Below, in pieces: positions 1-11,021 of a stretch of 64,000 nucleotides of DNA (its first letter is position 1; every line of letters begins with the position of its first letter). A model generated the notes under the pieces. That model was not told the origin of the DNA. It searched no databases and saw only the letters and a program-made list of their open reading frames with translations. The stretch spans positions 23,691,001-23,755,000 of the forward strand of contig SMMW01000001.1 of assembly GCA_004794655.1 (NCBI GenBank). Direction: 5' to 3'. Source of the stretch: Marisa cornuarietis. Taxonomy: Eukaryota; Mollusca; Gastropoda; Architaenioglossa; Ampullariidae. A program made the translations under genes and the position numbers.

Positions 1-492
1 TGCATGTTGCAGCAACCAATGTGTGGGTGTCAGCTATTAAAAGTCTTAAGACATGCGGTACTGCATGCTTGATGCTGTTAAATTTTCACAGTGGCCTTAT
101 TTAAACAAACAAAAATATAGTGGCACTATCAATGACCTAATTGTCTATGGTTCCTCAACATCAAACTGGGAGCCATAGACAAAGTGCAGAACCAAATGCG
201 ATTTGCTAACAACCTTCTGGCATGAACATATGTATATGACATGTAAATATTTAGAGAAATAACAAAATTACACCTTTAACACAATGATTTGGTTTATAAA
301 AAAGCCATGTTTGAGACAAAGTGGTCCAAAGCTGTATGTGCACTCTTGCATGTATAAATACATCTATAAAGCTAAACTCGATCTCATCCTTCACCCTTCA
401 GTATCTGTAAGATGTTAAAGAATACAAAAGTTGCCAAGAAGCTAAAACATTTTGCAAAACATTTCTCTCACCCATCTCTCATGCTAAATCTA

Positions 493-530
<38 letters not shown>

Positions 531-2270
531 TGAATATGATTGTGATTTATCATGGTTACAGACACAAAGATGACAACTGGATAATGAAAAAACAAATCAC
601 GGATATGTTCTTTTTCACAGAGATAAAAATCTTTGCTTATTCATGATGATGAACACTGGTGATGATCAATGCAATTCCTGTCATGTCATAATCATGTTTT
701 TCTTTTACTTGCCATTGCAATCTGTAATGCCAATGAAACATATCATTTAAAATGAGTTGGAATAATGCATATTAATCTAAACAAAGGAGTAATCAACTGT
801 TTCTTTACTAACACTCCTTTGTTTATCAAAAAACAAGAGGTAGAATCAAATATTGTTCAATGAGAAAGTTTTGTAATGTATTAATAAAACTGTTTCTGTC
901 AAAGTTAACGAAATTCGAATATTACTTTGTCTGAATCGATGATGAAAATTCGGCGTTTGAGATAACATGTCTATAGTTTCGCGTTGTGTCCCAAAAACGA
1001 CTGACTTGTACCAACTTCTAAGACACTTTTGCCGGCACATAGCAACCTAAAAATAGACGGCTTTCGAAATGATACATATTATTTGTAGAAATACTCTTGG
1101 GTTTGGCATATCACATTCTTCTAATTACGCAAACAATAAGCGGTGCAACGTTGGCTGAATTACGCTTCTATACATCGACGAGTCGGAACAAATTTTCACC
1201 TTCGGATGACGTGATCTGACAAGAAACGGCCGAGGCAATTTAGCTGCGAAATGTTTCATAAAATACTACTCTAATATAAATAATGAGACGTCGAAAGATC
1301 AAAAAAGTACTTGCATACCATAGAATGTGCTACTACGCACTAAGAGTAGAGTTTGTGCACTGCTTGACGGGGCACAAAAGCCGTATCCGATGCCATCTTG
1401 AATGGGGCTGGCCCGATACGGCCCTGCCTACCTCGCCGACAACTGTCCGTTATATCCCACCTTTGTTGGGACCGTTACTTGAGTACTCACCCCCAGAATC
1501 CACAAGGACACCTTGGAGTTTGGCTGCTACTGGATTCTTCCATATAATGATGGATTTATCAAGTAGGAAAAATTAAAAAAAAGAAATTAAGTCAGACGTT
1601 GTTGCAAAGGAATGATAGAACAACACCACAGCTGGTTAGAGTTTTTTTTCTTTGCCAGAACGAGGCTTGGAGAAATATCCGGGTTGGAGGTCATGTGTAA
1701 TTGGGGCAGGTCAGGGGGTATGGGAGGGAGTGCGCTGGCCTCTACACTGGCGGTCAGTGGCAGGACTGCGCCACGCTAGTGTACTTAACAGGTGGACAAC
1801 CGTCAACTACGTGTACGAGCAAATTACAAAAGCCGCAAATTCTACAGCATTAAACTAAAACGGTAACAAATGTAATCTACTTGATTATGCATGCGATCGA
1901 TGGCCTGGTGCGCTGTGTCGGTTGACGTCATCAAAAGATGTGTGGACAACACCTGGCAGCCGCGCGGTGTTACCTCTTCAATCATATAGTCATTGTTAAG
2001 ATTTCATGCTTGGATACTCAAGCATCAATGGTGTGGGTTATCCCCACCCCAAATCACCTTAAATTCCCTGAAATGAAATGATCTGATCGTGCGTCAGAAT
2101 TATTCGTATTGATAGGAAAGTTACTCGTGCATGGTTGCCTGCTGGCATTCTGAATGATTTGGCACTAGTTTTGATGTAAACTGAATGCAAAGATAAACAA
2201 AGAATTGTCTTGCCTATATTTAGCTTGTTACCGTGAGGGTTCGTGCACTTACTAGCCACTAAAAATGGAA
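1..2270. other. Intergenic DNA, no gene seen
   Basis: AT-rich sequence. Short open frames at 846-1040 (-), 1283-1576 (+) and 1652-1858 (+) show no recognisable protein and no splice context. The stretch holds a TC/AC microsatellite near 490-530 and a perfect palindromic CRE (TGACGTCA) at 1923-1930, with no gene start recognised near it. Confidence 0.6.
490..530. repeat. (TC)n(AC)n microsatellite
   Basis: Compound dinucleotide run: TC repeats pass directly into AC repeats. The same TC-then-AC structure recurs at 14877-14950 and 26265-26305, so it may be a dispersed motif or a common slippage product. Confidence 0.9.
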
Positions 2271-2870
2271 GATGTCGCGACGTCACAGTAACACACAAGA
2301 GGTAAAGATGACCGTTGATTGGTAGATTGAGATTAATGGGAGATGTCGCGACGTCACAGTAACACACAGAGGTAAAGATGACCGTTGATTGGTAGATTGA
2401 GATTAATGGGAGACGTCCCGACGTCACAGTAACACACAAGAGGTAAAGATGACCGTTGATTGGTAGATTGAGATTAATGGGAGACGTCCCGACGTCACAG
2501 TAACACACAGAGGTAAAGATGACCGTTGATTGGTAGATTGAGATTAATGGGAGACGTCCCGACGTCACAGTAACACACAGAGGTAAAGATGACCGTTGAT
2601 TGGTAGATTGAGATTAATGGGAGACGTCCCGACGTCACAGTAACACACAGAGGTAAAGATGACCGTTGATTGGTAGATTGAGATTAATGGGAGACGTCCC
2701 GACGTCACAGTAACACACAGAGGTAAAGATGACCGTTGATTGGTAGATTGAGGTTAATGGGAGACGTCCCGACGTCACAGTAACACACAAGAGGTAAAGA
2801 TGACCGTTGATTGGTAGATTGAGGTTAATGGGAGATGTCGCGACGTCACAGTAACACACAGAGGTAAATA
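2271..2870. repeat. 70/71-bp minisatellite, about 8.5 copies
   Basis: Each unit begins GATGTCGCGACGTCAC or GACGTCCCGACGTCAC and ends in GATTGAGATTAATGGGA. Units alternate between 70 and 71 bp because of an AAGAGG/AGAGG indel. Every unit carries ACGTCAC, an intact CRE half-site (TGACGTCG on the minus strand). The minus-strand open frames of 169 and 74 residues here are repeat artefacts: the unit length is not a multiple of three, so the same protein words recur in shifting frames. Confidence 0.95.
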
Positions 2871-2872
2871 TT

Positions 2873-2925
2873 ATCCCCCCAACGACAGGTGCCGGTCATG
2901 GGATGACTGACTGACTGACTGTATG
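2873..2925 (-). repeat. Dispersed repeat family C, fragment
   Basis: The reverse complement reads TGACCGGCACCTGTCGTTGG followed by GGGGAT. This matches 12797-12840, where TGACTGGTACCTGTCGTTGG precedes GGGGATC. It looks like a truncated copy of an interspersed family whose longer copy is at 12797-12990. Confidence 0.6.
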
Positions 2926-4015
2926 TGACACCTGTTAGCAGGGCTGACCGCCGGGGATTTTCTCCACTTGTCCCTTGCCCCCTTTCCTTGTCCTCTAATA
3001 GTGCGAAACCCTAGCAATTATAGAGAAGGGAAAATTTTGGTACTGTATTAGAAATGGAAACGGAGTGGTATTCAAGTCCAGGAATGAACTAGGAAGTCAG
3101 GTCTTCCTAGTGAGAAAACTGCTAATAACTTGTCTTGGGTCCAGATAGTAATTTGCATATACTGCTGTACAAAGTTAATTAGGAAAACATGAAAGGATTA
3201 TAAAAACAGATTTCCAAAGGAAGGTATAGTAAACTCGAAAATGTTTTTCGAAATGTGTTCAGGATGAAAGTCAACACAGGTACTAGTAAACTGAGGAAGA
3301 AAGACAGCTCATTGGCTCTTAATGATGAGATCGCAGAGGCGCCACAGTCTGGGGGGGGGGGGTGCCCAATGTTTTTACACACAAACAAAGTGAAAAACAT
3401 ACCCATAATGATAAATGCACCTTTAAATCATTTTACCAGACATCAGAGTAACCTTTCAGCTATTCAAGAAAAATTGACAATATTTTTTTCAACACGTTGT
3501 AATCATGTGATCTACCAGATGAATAGAAAACAACAGATGTAATAGCTTTGTTCAAGAAGGGCTCTAAGGCCGATGGTAGCGATTATAGAGACCAGTAAAT
3601 TAAGCATGTGTACAGTTTTGGAGAATGTGGTCAGAGATGCTAAACATTTCGTATATACTGCTCAAAACTTCATATTTGCTACATTTTTATTCATCGTCTT
3701 TGTACCAACAGTGAACAAGTCTTTCAAAATCTTTTTAAGTGAATTTGTTGTGTGGGAGAACAGTCAACGCGAATTTGAAGTCGAGTGCGTGCTCAGTACA
3801 GCAGTCAAGCAACAAAGGTCACTGAATCCACAAAAAATGCGTGCAATTGTAACATATCCATATGACAAGGCAGAATTGAACAGGAGAAAACTGCAGTGCA
3901 CGTGCAGACCTTGTCCATTGTCAACACAACTCAGTAATTGTAGAGCCCTGGCATGGCTTATTGACGGTTTCTATGCGCCTTTTCAATTACGCCTCACAGA
4001 CGACGATTAAGTACT
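2926..4015. other. Intergenic DNA, no gene supported
   Basis: The open frames at 3255-3542 (+) and 3573-4010 (+, 145 codons) have AT-biased composition and no recognisable motif. A poly-G run lies at about 3350-3361. The end of this stretch runs into the Tc1-like remnant, so part of the 3573-4010 frame may belong to that element or its flank. Confidence 0.5.
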
Positions 4016-4566
4016 GTCGACCAAGGTGGAGGTGGGTCATTACAAGGCTGCAGGATGGCGTAGGTGTTCAAGAAATTTGCCCCCGATTGGGAGTTGCTGA
4101 CTCTGTCATTCAAACTCTGTGAGAGCGCTACAGTGAAGCAGGAAGTGTTGCAGATTAAGACAGCCCGCGGTCAACTACCAGACAGCAGGATAGCTTTATT
4201 GTTCTGTCGGGTCTAAGACAGAGAACACCCACTGCCAGCACACTCAGGGGACAGCTGCCAGCAGTTTGCATATAACTGTCAGTAATCAAATTGGCAACCG
4301 GCTAAAGGAGACCAATCTTTGATCAAGACCCGCTATTCTGACACCTGCACACCGTGCTGCTCGTCTTGCATGGGCACGATGCCATCTGACATGGACAAAG
4401 TAACAATGGGTCGCAGTCCTCTTCACTGATGAATCTCGCTTTTGCCATGTCCTTCCACGATGGGCAAATCCGTGCCTAGAGACGACAGGGAGAGCCTTAC
4501 CACGATCCCACTGAGGTGGAGCGTGATCGCTATGGTGGTGGATCCATCATGATGTGGGGTGAGATG

Positions 4567-4757
4567 GGGAGGGGGGAATTTGTGTTTTACGCCGAGCCAG
4601 CAACTAAGGCTATATCACGGCAAGGGAGCCAGCCCTGTAAACAGATGCCACATGCAGAGAAAGAACAGCGTGCCCGAGATGAGAGCTGAACCCAGGACAG
4701 CCAACTCTCACCGTATTGGTGACAGGTGCTAACCGTTCCGCCCTGGGTGAGAGTGAC
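4567..4757 (-). mobile_element. tRNA-derived SINE (family A), inside Tc1 remnant
   Basis: On the minus strand the head reads GCGGAACGGTTAGCACCTGT (A-box-like), followed by CTGGGTTCAGCTCTC (B-box-like). The body runs through CTCGGGCACGCTGTTCTTTC and ends CCTTAGTTGCTGGCTCGGCG then TAAAACAC. The same body occurs at 5655-5740 (-), 16738-16905 (-) and 36904-37040 (+), so this is a dispersed family. The tRNA origin is inferred from the paired pol III boxes at the 5' end. Confidence 0.75.
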
Positions 4758-4812
4758 GGTCTACAGAACTCCCCTCTACCTGGTGCAAGGCAACCTGACA
4801 GGTATGGCATTC

Positions 4813-4960
4813 CAGGGGCGTAAAAAACAGGGGACGAGGGTGGGGGGGGCCATCAAAAAAGACACTAAGGAGGCTACAATGTGAATGTCATTTACTGTCA
4901 GCATGGAGCTTGCCACCGCCCCCCCCCCCCCAGCCGATCGAGCATCTTCCTACGCCACTG
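4813..4960. mobile_element. hAT-type MITE nested in Tc1 remnant
   Basis: The ends are CAGGGGCGTA and TACGCCACTG, a 10-bp inverted repeat with one mismatch and the CAGNGGCGTA form common in hAT elements. Removing it rejoins GGTATGG to CATACAGAGAC and restores the Tc1 words GM and YRDN. The right flank is CATACAGA and the left flank CATTC, which fits a decayed 8-bp target duplication. The interior contains poly-G and poly-C runs and no coding sequence. Confidence 0.7.
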
Positions 4961-5389
4961 CATACAGAGACAACATTTTACAGTCTCTGGTTCTGCCAGT
5001 ACTGCAGTCTGCAGGCCATACAGAAATAACATTTTACATCCTCTGGTTCTACCAGCACCGCAGGCCATTGGACCAGGTGCCGTTTTTTAGGACGACAACA
5101 CCAGACAGCACAGGGCCAGGGTCGTCAATGACTTAATTCCTGCAGCAGCACGAAGTCAACTGCATGGACTGGGCGGGCTGTTCTCCAGAACTGTTAACGC
5201 ACAGTGTGTACAATTAACTGTCCCCATGTACCAACACATGCCTGATTTAAGTATCAGCATGTGAATGGTCGAGATTTCAATAGATTAAAGACTGAACGAT
5301 CAACACTTGAATTCATGTGTCCATCATGTCATAATTAACATTTGTGTTGATGTCATGGCTTCTGGAAGAAAAGATCTTGTGTGACTCGG

Positions 5390-5652
5390 TTGTTAGAGGT
5401 CATGGAGCTCTTTACTGAATGATGGCAAAGGCTTTCGATACTGTCCCACATGAGAAACTGTTAGTAAATAGAGCTGCAGATAGTTTGTGGAGATTTGTTT
5501 AGATTGGAAGCTTTTTACTAAGTAGCACAAGGCTAGGTTAGAGTGGGACCTGAAAAATCTAGTTAAGCCAAGAAGTACTTTAGGTCCAGTATTGTTTATC
5601 AATGATTTACCAGGTACAATATATGCAACATGTTTGCAGAAAATACAGGGAG
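5390..5652 (+). pseudogene. LINE reverse transcriptase remnant
   Basis: A frame at about 5419 reads MAKAFDTVPHEKLL, the RT block that contains the first catalytic Asp. A second frame at about 5576 reads STLGPVLFINDLPGTI, matching the LGPVLF..INDLP block. Stops and frameshifts separate them. This is an old non-LTR retrotransposon fragment. Confidence 0.7.
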
Positions 5653-5654
5653 GC

Positions 5655-5740
5655 ATGGAATTGGTGCTGTATGCCAAGCCAAGAACTAAGGTTATATCAT
5701 GAATGCTTTGTAAACAGACCCCACATTACAGATGATACAA
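5655..5740 (-). mobile_element. SINE family A, diverged fragment
   Basis: AAGCCAAGAACTAAGGTTAT followed by ATCATGAATG and TGTAAACAGA aligns with the tail half of the family A copies at 4567-4757 and 16738-16905, with more substitutions. It abuts the LINE remnant at 5390-5652. Confidence 0.55.
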
Positions 5741-6548
5741 ACAATTTGTAATAAAACAGCTAATACGACAATGATTCAAGTAATATATACATGATGGTGG
5801 TGTGAAAATTGGAAATCTTAACTCTAATATGCCAAGAACAGCAGTGTAATGCATGATGGCAAGATGCAAGTGCAGAATAGAAATAATGAGGTTCAGATAA
5901 TTAGTCTATGATGAAGAGGTTTCTTGGGGGTCACGTTTGATCACGTCATTTGATCCTTGTATCCAAAGAGTGGTGGATCCATCAAGTGGCTGGTATCAAT
6001 CAATCTTTATTGTCTGTATAAGGCACACAAAAGAACAAAAATTTGTCGTTGGCTCACAAAAGAACACCTACAAATGAAGACAACAAGTTAAATGGATTGC
6101 ACACACGTGCACTTCCCAAAATAAACTAATGCTAATATAAGATTACAGAGAATATTATTAGGACATTGTTATTTTGACTAAGGGTACTTTTAAAAATGGT
6201 ATAAGACATTTGTGTGTCCTAATTTAGAGTGTGCCAATATGATCTGGTGTAATTTTTTTCCACTAATTGCTGCAGTTGGAACTCCCATCTGGCTAACACT
6301 AAATATGCACCATGTGAATACTTTCAAAAACTCTTTAGGTAACAAAACTTTGTCATCTTTTTACAACTTTGATAATGATAATGCATGAAGTTATTCAACC
6401 TTGAATAACTTTTAAAATACTTTCTGTTAAAGACTTTCAATAAGTTAATCACAAAATGGTAAATAAATTAGGTTTTATTCCATATTTACATGAAGACTAT
6501 AGGATTGTGTCCTGGCGTCACAAGCTATACATCCTTACAACCACACAC
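5741..6548 (-). other. Gene-free; 3' end of a minus-strand retroelement near 5990-6090
   Basis: On the minus strand, 6090-5990 ends in GACAATAAAGATTGATTGAT, an AATAAA signal followed by an ATTG-repeat tail, typical of a LINE or SINE 3' end. No coding sequence of the element was recognised upstream. The rest is AT-rich with nothing supportable. Confidence 0.45.
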
Positions 6549-6726
6549 CAGAGCCAGCGATAGGGTAGGGTGAGCAGGGCAACCGCCCCAGGCCCCGCAC
6601 CTAAGGGGGCCCCGCGAAAGGAGATTTTATTATATGGTATATAGCCTACACTTACAGCTAAAGGCCCCGCATATGACATTCGCCCAGGGTCCCAAGGGGC
6701 CCCGCGTATTCCTAACGCCGGCTCTG
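6549..6726. mobile_element. 178-bp hAT-like MITE
   Basis: Begins CAGAGCCAGCGATAGG and ends CCTAACGCCGGCTCTG, a 16-bp imperfect inverted repeat with the CAGAG start seen in hAT elements. The flanks are CCACACAC (left) and CACACACC (right), compatible with a target duplication, but the low complexity makes this uncertain. The interior is rich in GGGGCCCCG and not coding. Confidence 0.7.
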
Positions 6727-6914
6727 CACACACCCTTTACCAAATGATTCTAAAAATGTTCATAAGGACAAGTACAGCATGACCATCATGCTTATATTTT
6801 TAACTAAAGGTGTTTTTTTCCCACACAGCATCTGGCATGACCAATCTATTCACCATAGACTGATAGACAACCATGCAAACAACACTCTTCTGTGGAAATG
6901 AGTATATTTCACAC

Positions 6915-7111
6915 TTAACCCTCTTAGCCATGGATAAAAATATTTCTATGTTCAAAAACATGGGCTTAAAATTTATGATTTTGAAGACGATAGTGAAACT
7001 GCAGAGCGACGCTCGTGGAGCACGAGCCACGCTAGTAAGCATATTGTGCCCATCGTGCAAAGAGAGAATCACGATAGTGGCTCATCGCGCTCTACGGACT
7101 CAGCGGGTTAA
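6915..7111. mobile_element. 197-bp piggyBac-like MITE
   Basis: TTAA occurs at both ends (6915-6918 and 7108-7111). Immediately inside, the left end reads CCCTCTTAGCC and the right end (reverse complement) CCCGCTGAGTCC. TTAA target sites followed by CCC-initiated inverted repeats are typical of piggyBac-type elements. There is no transposase; the overlapping small open frames are not real genes. The inverted repeat is short and imperfect. Confidence 0.5.
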
Positions 7112-8407
7112 CTTTATTCAGACTAATTTTCAGTTTCAGCTGACTGCAAAGGAACCTTACTACATCTCAACTTGGTCCGTACACTCGCATATATTATTAG
7201 TCTTCGTAAGTGCAAAATAAGATAAAGTGTAGTTTGCCGTATCTCGTCTGCCTTTGCATAATCCTTGAAGCTGCCTGATTAATTTTCTTTGTTGGGAATT
7301 ACTGTTTCACAATTTAAATATCACCCACATTCTATTGTTGGTGTTCACTTCAACTGACACCACATACACGTGCATATTGTGAGTATCTTGTCTATGGACA
7401 AGAACTATTTGTATTAACTAAGCAGTTACAACATGAGATTATTCTCTCACATTACTGTAGTTTGGTCTATCGCCATGAACTGTAGACAGTCATACCTGCT
7501 GTCGGCTCTGGTTCTCGCCGTGACCTGCTGCCTGCCTTTTACATAACAGGACTGCCAGAACTAGCGGTCACACAGATCCTGTGGATTATACTACATGCTC
7601 TGAAATACTTGCATAGCGGAGGTAACATACACAGGGGCGTGTCTCACTGGCATCCACAACTCTCTCCACAATCCTTACGACTGGCGCCAGTGAACAGACT
7701 ATGACTACCCCAACATGCTGTTGATTGCCTCCTGTGGCTCAATCCAGAAATTCTTGAACAGAATCTGGCTTTTCTGGTGATTTTAAAACTAACCTGATGA
7801 TCGTACTACAAGAATTCGGCTGTTCTAAAACTAGCACATGCAATAGCACATCCATGTCATTGAGCTTTCCGTACTAAATGAACTGCAAAATCATGAAATA
7901 AATGTGTGAGCTCACCGACAATCCTTCTCACACAGAACGATGCGAATAATGGAGGAAGAAACATCCTGCATAAACCTCTGCATTGATTCCAAGGTTACCT
8001 TGTCGGCCATGGCGGCGATTGACGTTTGGAGCGCAATGCGGCTTTACCTTTACAGCAGATCTCGACACATTAGAGAGCTGTTTTCTGAGCAAAAGACCTG
8101 CTTGTTTTGTAGTTTATGGAATTTGACATCTTCTGATGCCAATATTAATCAGTGTGTATTTCGTGTCCATAAAAACCGCTATCTATTTTTTCACAGTTGA
8201 TTTTAGAGCACTATGCTTTAGTCCCCATGTTTTTGGTATCAATTTAAAGGTTATTTTTTCCTCTGGTAATACTAACATGTTCAACAACAAGCATGTGCAT
8301 GGGTGAGAAAAGTTATCTGTACATGTGAAACGATGTAGAGAAACCTATGTATGTTTCTATTCATGTTGACGTGTCCGTGCGTCTATTTGTCCACGTGTGT
8401 GTTGAAA
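7112..8407. other. Intergenic DNA, no gene supported
   Basis: The open frame at 7940-8200 (+, 86 codons) has no recognisable motif and no supporting splice context. No structured repeat was noticed. Confidence 0.5.
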
Positions 8408-8558
8408 TTACCCTTATGATTTTAATTTTTTGCTGGTTGCTTCAAGGGCACTTTTCTCTCTTTTCTTGTTGACAGATTTTTCTTTGTAAAGCGCGGTGAG
8501 CCTGGTTTTTGCTGGGGAACTGCGCTATAAAAGCTCACATTATTATTATTATTATTGC
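8408..8558 (+). mobile_element. SINE/LINE 3' tail with (ATT)n
   Basis: Contains TTTGTAAAGCGCGGTGAGCC and GCGCTATAAAAGCTCAC followed by ATTATTATTATTATTATT. A conserved GCGCTATAAA-type tail ending in an (ATT)n microsatellite is characteristic of retroposon 3' ends. The 5' part was not delimited. Confidence 0.55.
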
Positions 8559-8990
8559 ATACAGCCACACACGATGGAAAATATCTCAAAAAGAAAACGT
8601 CCAAATGCATACTCACAAAACTAAAACCAGGAAAATCAAATTTATGTTGTAGAAGCTGAACAAGCCTAACAAAACAATGTATCTCCTGAAGATAGTATTT
8701 TCATTGAAACGTGTTGAAATCGATCAAAGCGTTCTCAGTTAAAGCAGATACAAGCGTACGTAGGGTTCACGGACACGTGATACAATGGTTTACTTCAGCC
8801 CACAACTTGCAGGCAGTTACCATATAAAAATTAAAATAGCTGTTTTTTTTCGCTGTACATCAGGAGAATAACTCTCAGGATGGCGTTTTTAAACTAATTT
8901 AATGCACCTTTGAACGCTGTAAGAACAAGTACTGTAGTATTTACTATCTTAGGTAGAAAGACGCCAGTAAAGTCTGTGGCTCTACGTCGG

Positions 8991-9031
8991 TGACGTCCCT
9001 TGGCCACTTCGAACGACAGGATGTGACGTCA
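8991..9031 (+). promoter_or_regulatory. CRE pair upstream of gene 1
   Basis: A perfect CRE palindrome TGACGTCA lies at 9024-9031, about 44 bp before the ATG at 9075. A near-perfect TGACGTCC lies at 8991-8998. CREB/CREM/ATF factors bind such sites, and CREM-tau drives many post-meiotic testis genes in mammals. Regulation here is inferred only from the motif and its promoter-proximal position. No TATA box was seen. Confidence 0.55.
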
Positions 9032-9074
9032 CCTACTTGACGACCCCCCTAACAACGAGGCGCAGAGCTGTAGG

Positions 9075-11021
9075 ATGGCAGCGGATAGTGCTACAGCGAG
9101 TCTCAGAGCTTTTGAGGCCAATAAACTGAAGTACACCCGATACCAGGAATATTTAAAAGAACAGGAAAAAAAGGCTGGAAGTTTAGTGGTCCCTGAAGTC
9201 GATGTAGTATGGGTCACAAAGCGCTATTCCCCAACAGACCGGCGGGTACAAGTTCCGGTAGCACGATTTAAATCAGTGAGCCACCCGATTCTCCATCCTG
9301 TAGAAGAGGACTGGCTGCCACCAAGGAACCCTCCCTTACGCAGTTTCCATCGCGCTCAGAGTACGATCTATGCGCCATTCCCGAGCACGCGATGTGAAGA
9401 TTTCTCGACTTTACGGCAGATGCTGCCTTCAAGGGGCAGTGTTCACAAAGAGCGTCCTCCGAACTGGGGTACGGGACACGTTCTCGCTCCTCTTCCTAAT
9501 ATGTCCGAGCGAGCTCCCACTCGCTTTCCCAGAGTGAACAGTCCTATGATAAGGTAAAACTGCCAGCCTAATCTTTTCCACATTATTTGATAGTTACTTT
9601 TCACCGGTATCGCGTATCCTTACGGCTGAATAATGATCGATATCTATATAAAGACTTACCCAGTCTTCGATTGAATGAAGAAAATTGGTGGGGAATAGGA
9701 GGGGGAAGAAGGAGTGGAAGGCAAAATATGGATGGTGATCACCTAGCTGTGTGTGGACGCACACAAACATCATTTTAAAAGAGAGCATACAAAGCTGTGC
9801 TATTAAACTGTTGGTGGAATATAACAATATGCCTTCTACAAAGCTGTGCTACTAAACTGCTAGTAGAATATAACAACATATCCTGTCAAATGTTGTAATA
9901 TGTACCACTAAATAGTAAATTTTATTTTTCACAAAGAGTTTCTGAAAACTGAAACTGATCACTCCTGGAAATAAATAAATGTGCACCAAATGTGAAAAAC
10001 TTCAAGAACTCTAGAATAAGTAACATTCCAACATTTGCAGATCTTTTTATGACTTGGATTAATATTGATATTATAATATATGCATGGTAACTTCAGACCC
10101 AGATCCAACTGACTGAATGAGTGACAGTAAACAGGAGGACTATGATCATCATAGCAATGGCCAGGCCATACGTACACTACTGCTACTACTACATGCTATT
10201 GACATAACATTTTATGAAAGTGACAATAAGGTAGTTATGTCCACCAAAGATCTATCACATGTGACTTTCAAGTCTGGTAAAGAAGTGAATTGTGTATGGT
10301 TGACCATGTCTAGGGCATGGAGCAAAACAAACAGAGCTCTACTCTCAATTTCTCTTGCCTTTTACTTTATTTGATAAATTTGATACAAGCAGAGCCCAAG
10401 TCTTTATATCTCTTGCCTTTTACCTTCTTTCATAAATTTGATACACAGCTGCTGAATGGGCAGGGAAAGTTTCCCAGGTACAGATCTGATGAATCAAACT
10501 GACATGCTAACATTTTACAGCTTGAAACCAAGTGCAGTAGTCAACAGACTATAGGACCTCATCCATTTTATCATAGCCACATCATTTATCACAAAATAAT
10601 TTGACTATTACTGTCAACTGACAACTGTTCAAGACTCAACTGCACTATCCATGGTCAAAGTACAAAACTAAGATAAAGGCAATCTAATCAGATGAGGAAA
10701 AATTTGAAACTTTATGAGTTGGCTAAAAACTAACACTTCAAGACATAGCTTATGCTATTCAATGGCTATATTACAATTAGTACTACCCAAGAAAGAGGAA
10801 AAAGACAAATACTTGCAATGTTTTTGATGAGAACAAAGATTAATGCATCAGACATATGAAATATAGGTGAGAAATGTGTGTGTGAAACATGAGAAACTTT
10901 ACAGATTGAAATCCTGACCCTGACAGATTGTAATCCTAACCCTGACAGATTGTAATCCTTTTGATGTTTCAGGTACATGGAGGACATGCATCGGTGTAGC
11001 CCTTTGCTTCACATGTTCTGA
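9075..11021 (+). CDS. Unrecognised small Pro/Arg-rich protein, two exons
   Basis: Exon 1 is 9075-9553, starting at ATG in AGGATGGCA and ending AAG|GTAAAA. Exon 2 is 10973-11021, after the acceptor TGATGTTTCAG, and restores the frame (phase 2) to end in MEDMHRCSPLLHMF and a stop. The predicted product is about 175 residues. The first 35 residues look helical and charged (NKLKYTRYQEYLKEQEKKAG). The rest is extended, rich in Pro, Arg, Ser and His, with RSFHRAQSTIYAPFPSTR and NWGTGHVLAPLP, and has no signal peptide or membrane segment. I do not recognise the family. The short basic, proline-rich build and the CRE-bearing promoter recall sperm or ciliary microtubule-associated proteins, which is inference only. 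Reading through the donor would end the frame at 9557 after one more codon, so exon 2 adds only 15 residues and is less certain than exon 1. A possible poly(A) signal is at 12720-12725. Confidence 0.7.
9790..9890. repeat. Two-copy direct repeat, about 51 bp
   Basis: CAAAGCTGTGCTATTAAACT and CAAAGCTGTGCTACTAAACT begin two adjacent copies, each ending AGAATATAACAA or GGAATATAACAA. Located in the intron of gene 1. Confidence 0.8.

Larger units (their letters stand above)
4020..5275 (+). mobile_element. Decayed Tc1/mariner-type transposon with nested insertions
   Basis: Conceptual translation in several broken frames gives Tc1-family transposase words in the right order: LTPAHRAARLAWAR at about 4338, VLFTDESRF at about 4417 (first catalytic Asp), LVQGNLTGM at about 4780, YRDNILQ at about 4966, and DDNTRQHRARVV at about 5089 (second catalytic Asp). 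The expected third acidic residue region was not found. Frameshifts and stops make it a pseudogene. The coding path is interrupted twice: by a SINE (about 4567-4757) between the GGS and LVQGNLTGM regions, and by a hAT-like MITE (4813-4960) inside the NLTGM-YRDNIL segment. Terminal inverted repeats were not identified, so the ends are approximate. Confidence 0.8.

Noticed and set aside
2059..2568. 169-codon minus-strand open frame
   Set aside because: It is the 70-bp satellite read in rotating frames; the same words repeat and the flanks have no gene signal.
7794..7800. CTGATGA, a hammerhead ribozyme core word (also seen elsewhere)
   Set aside because: No matching GAAA core and stems at the right spacing were noticed.
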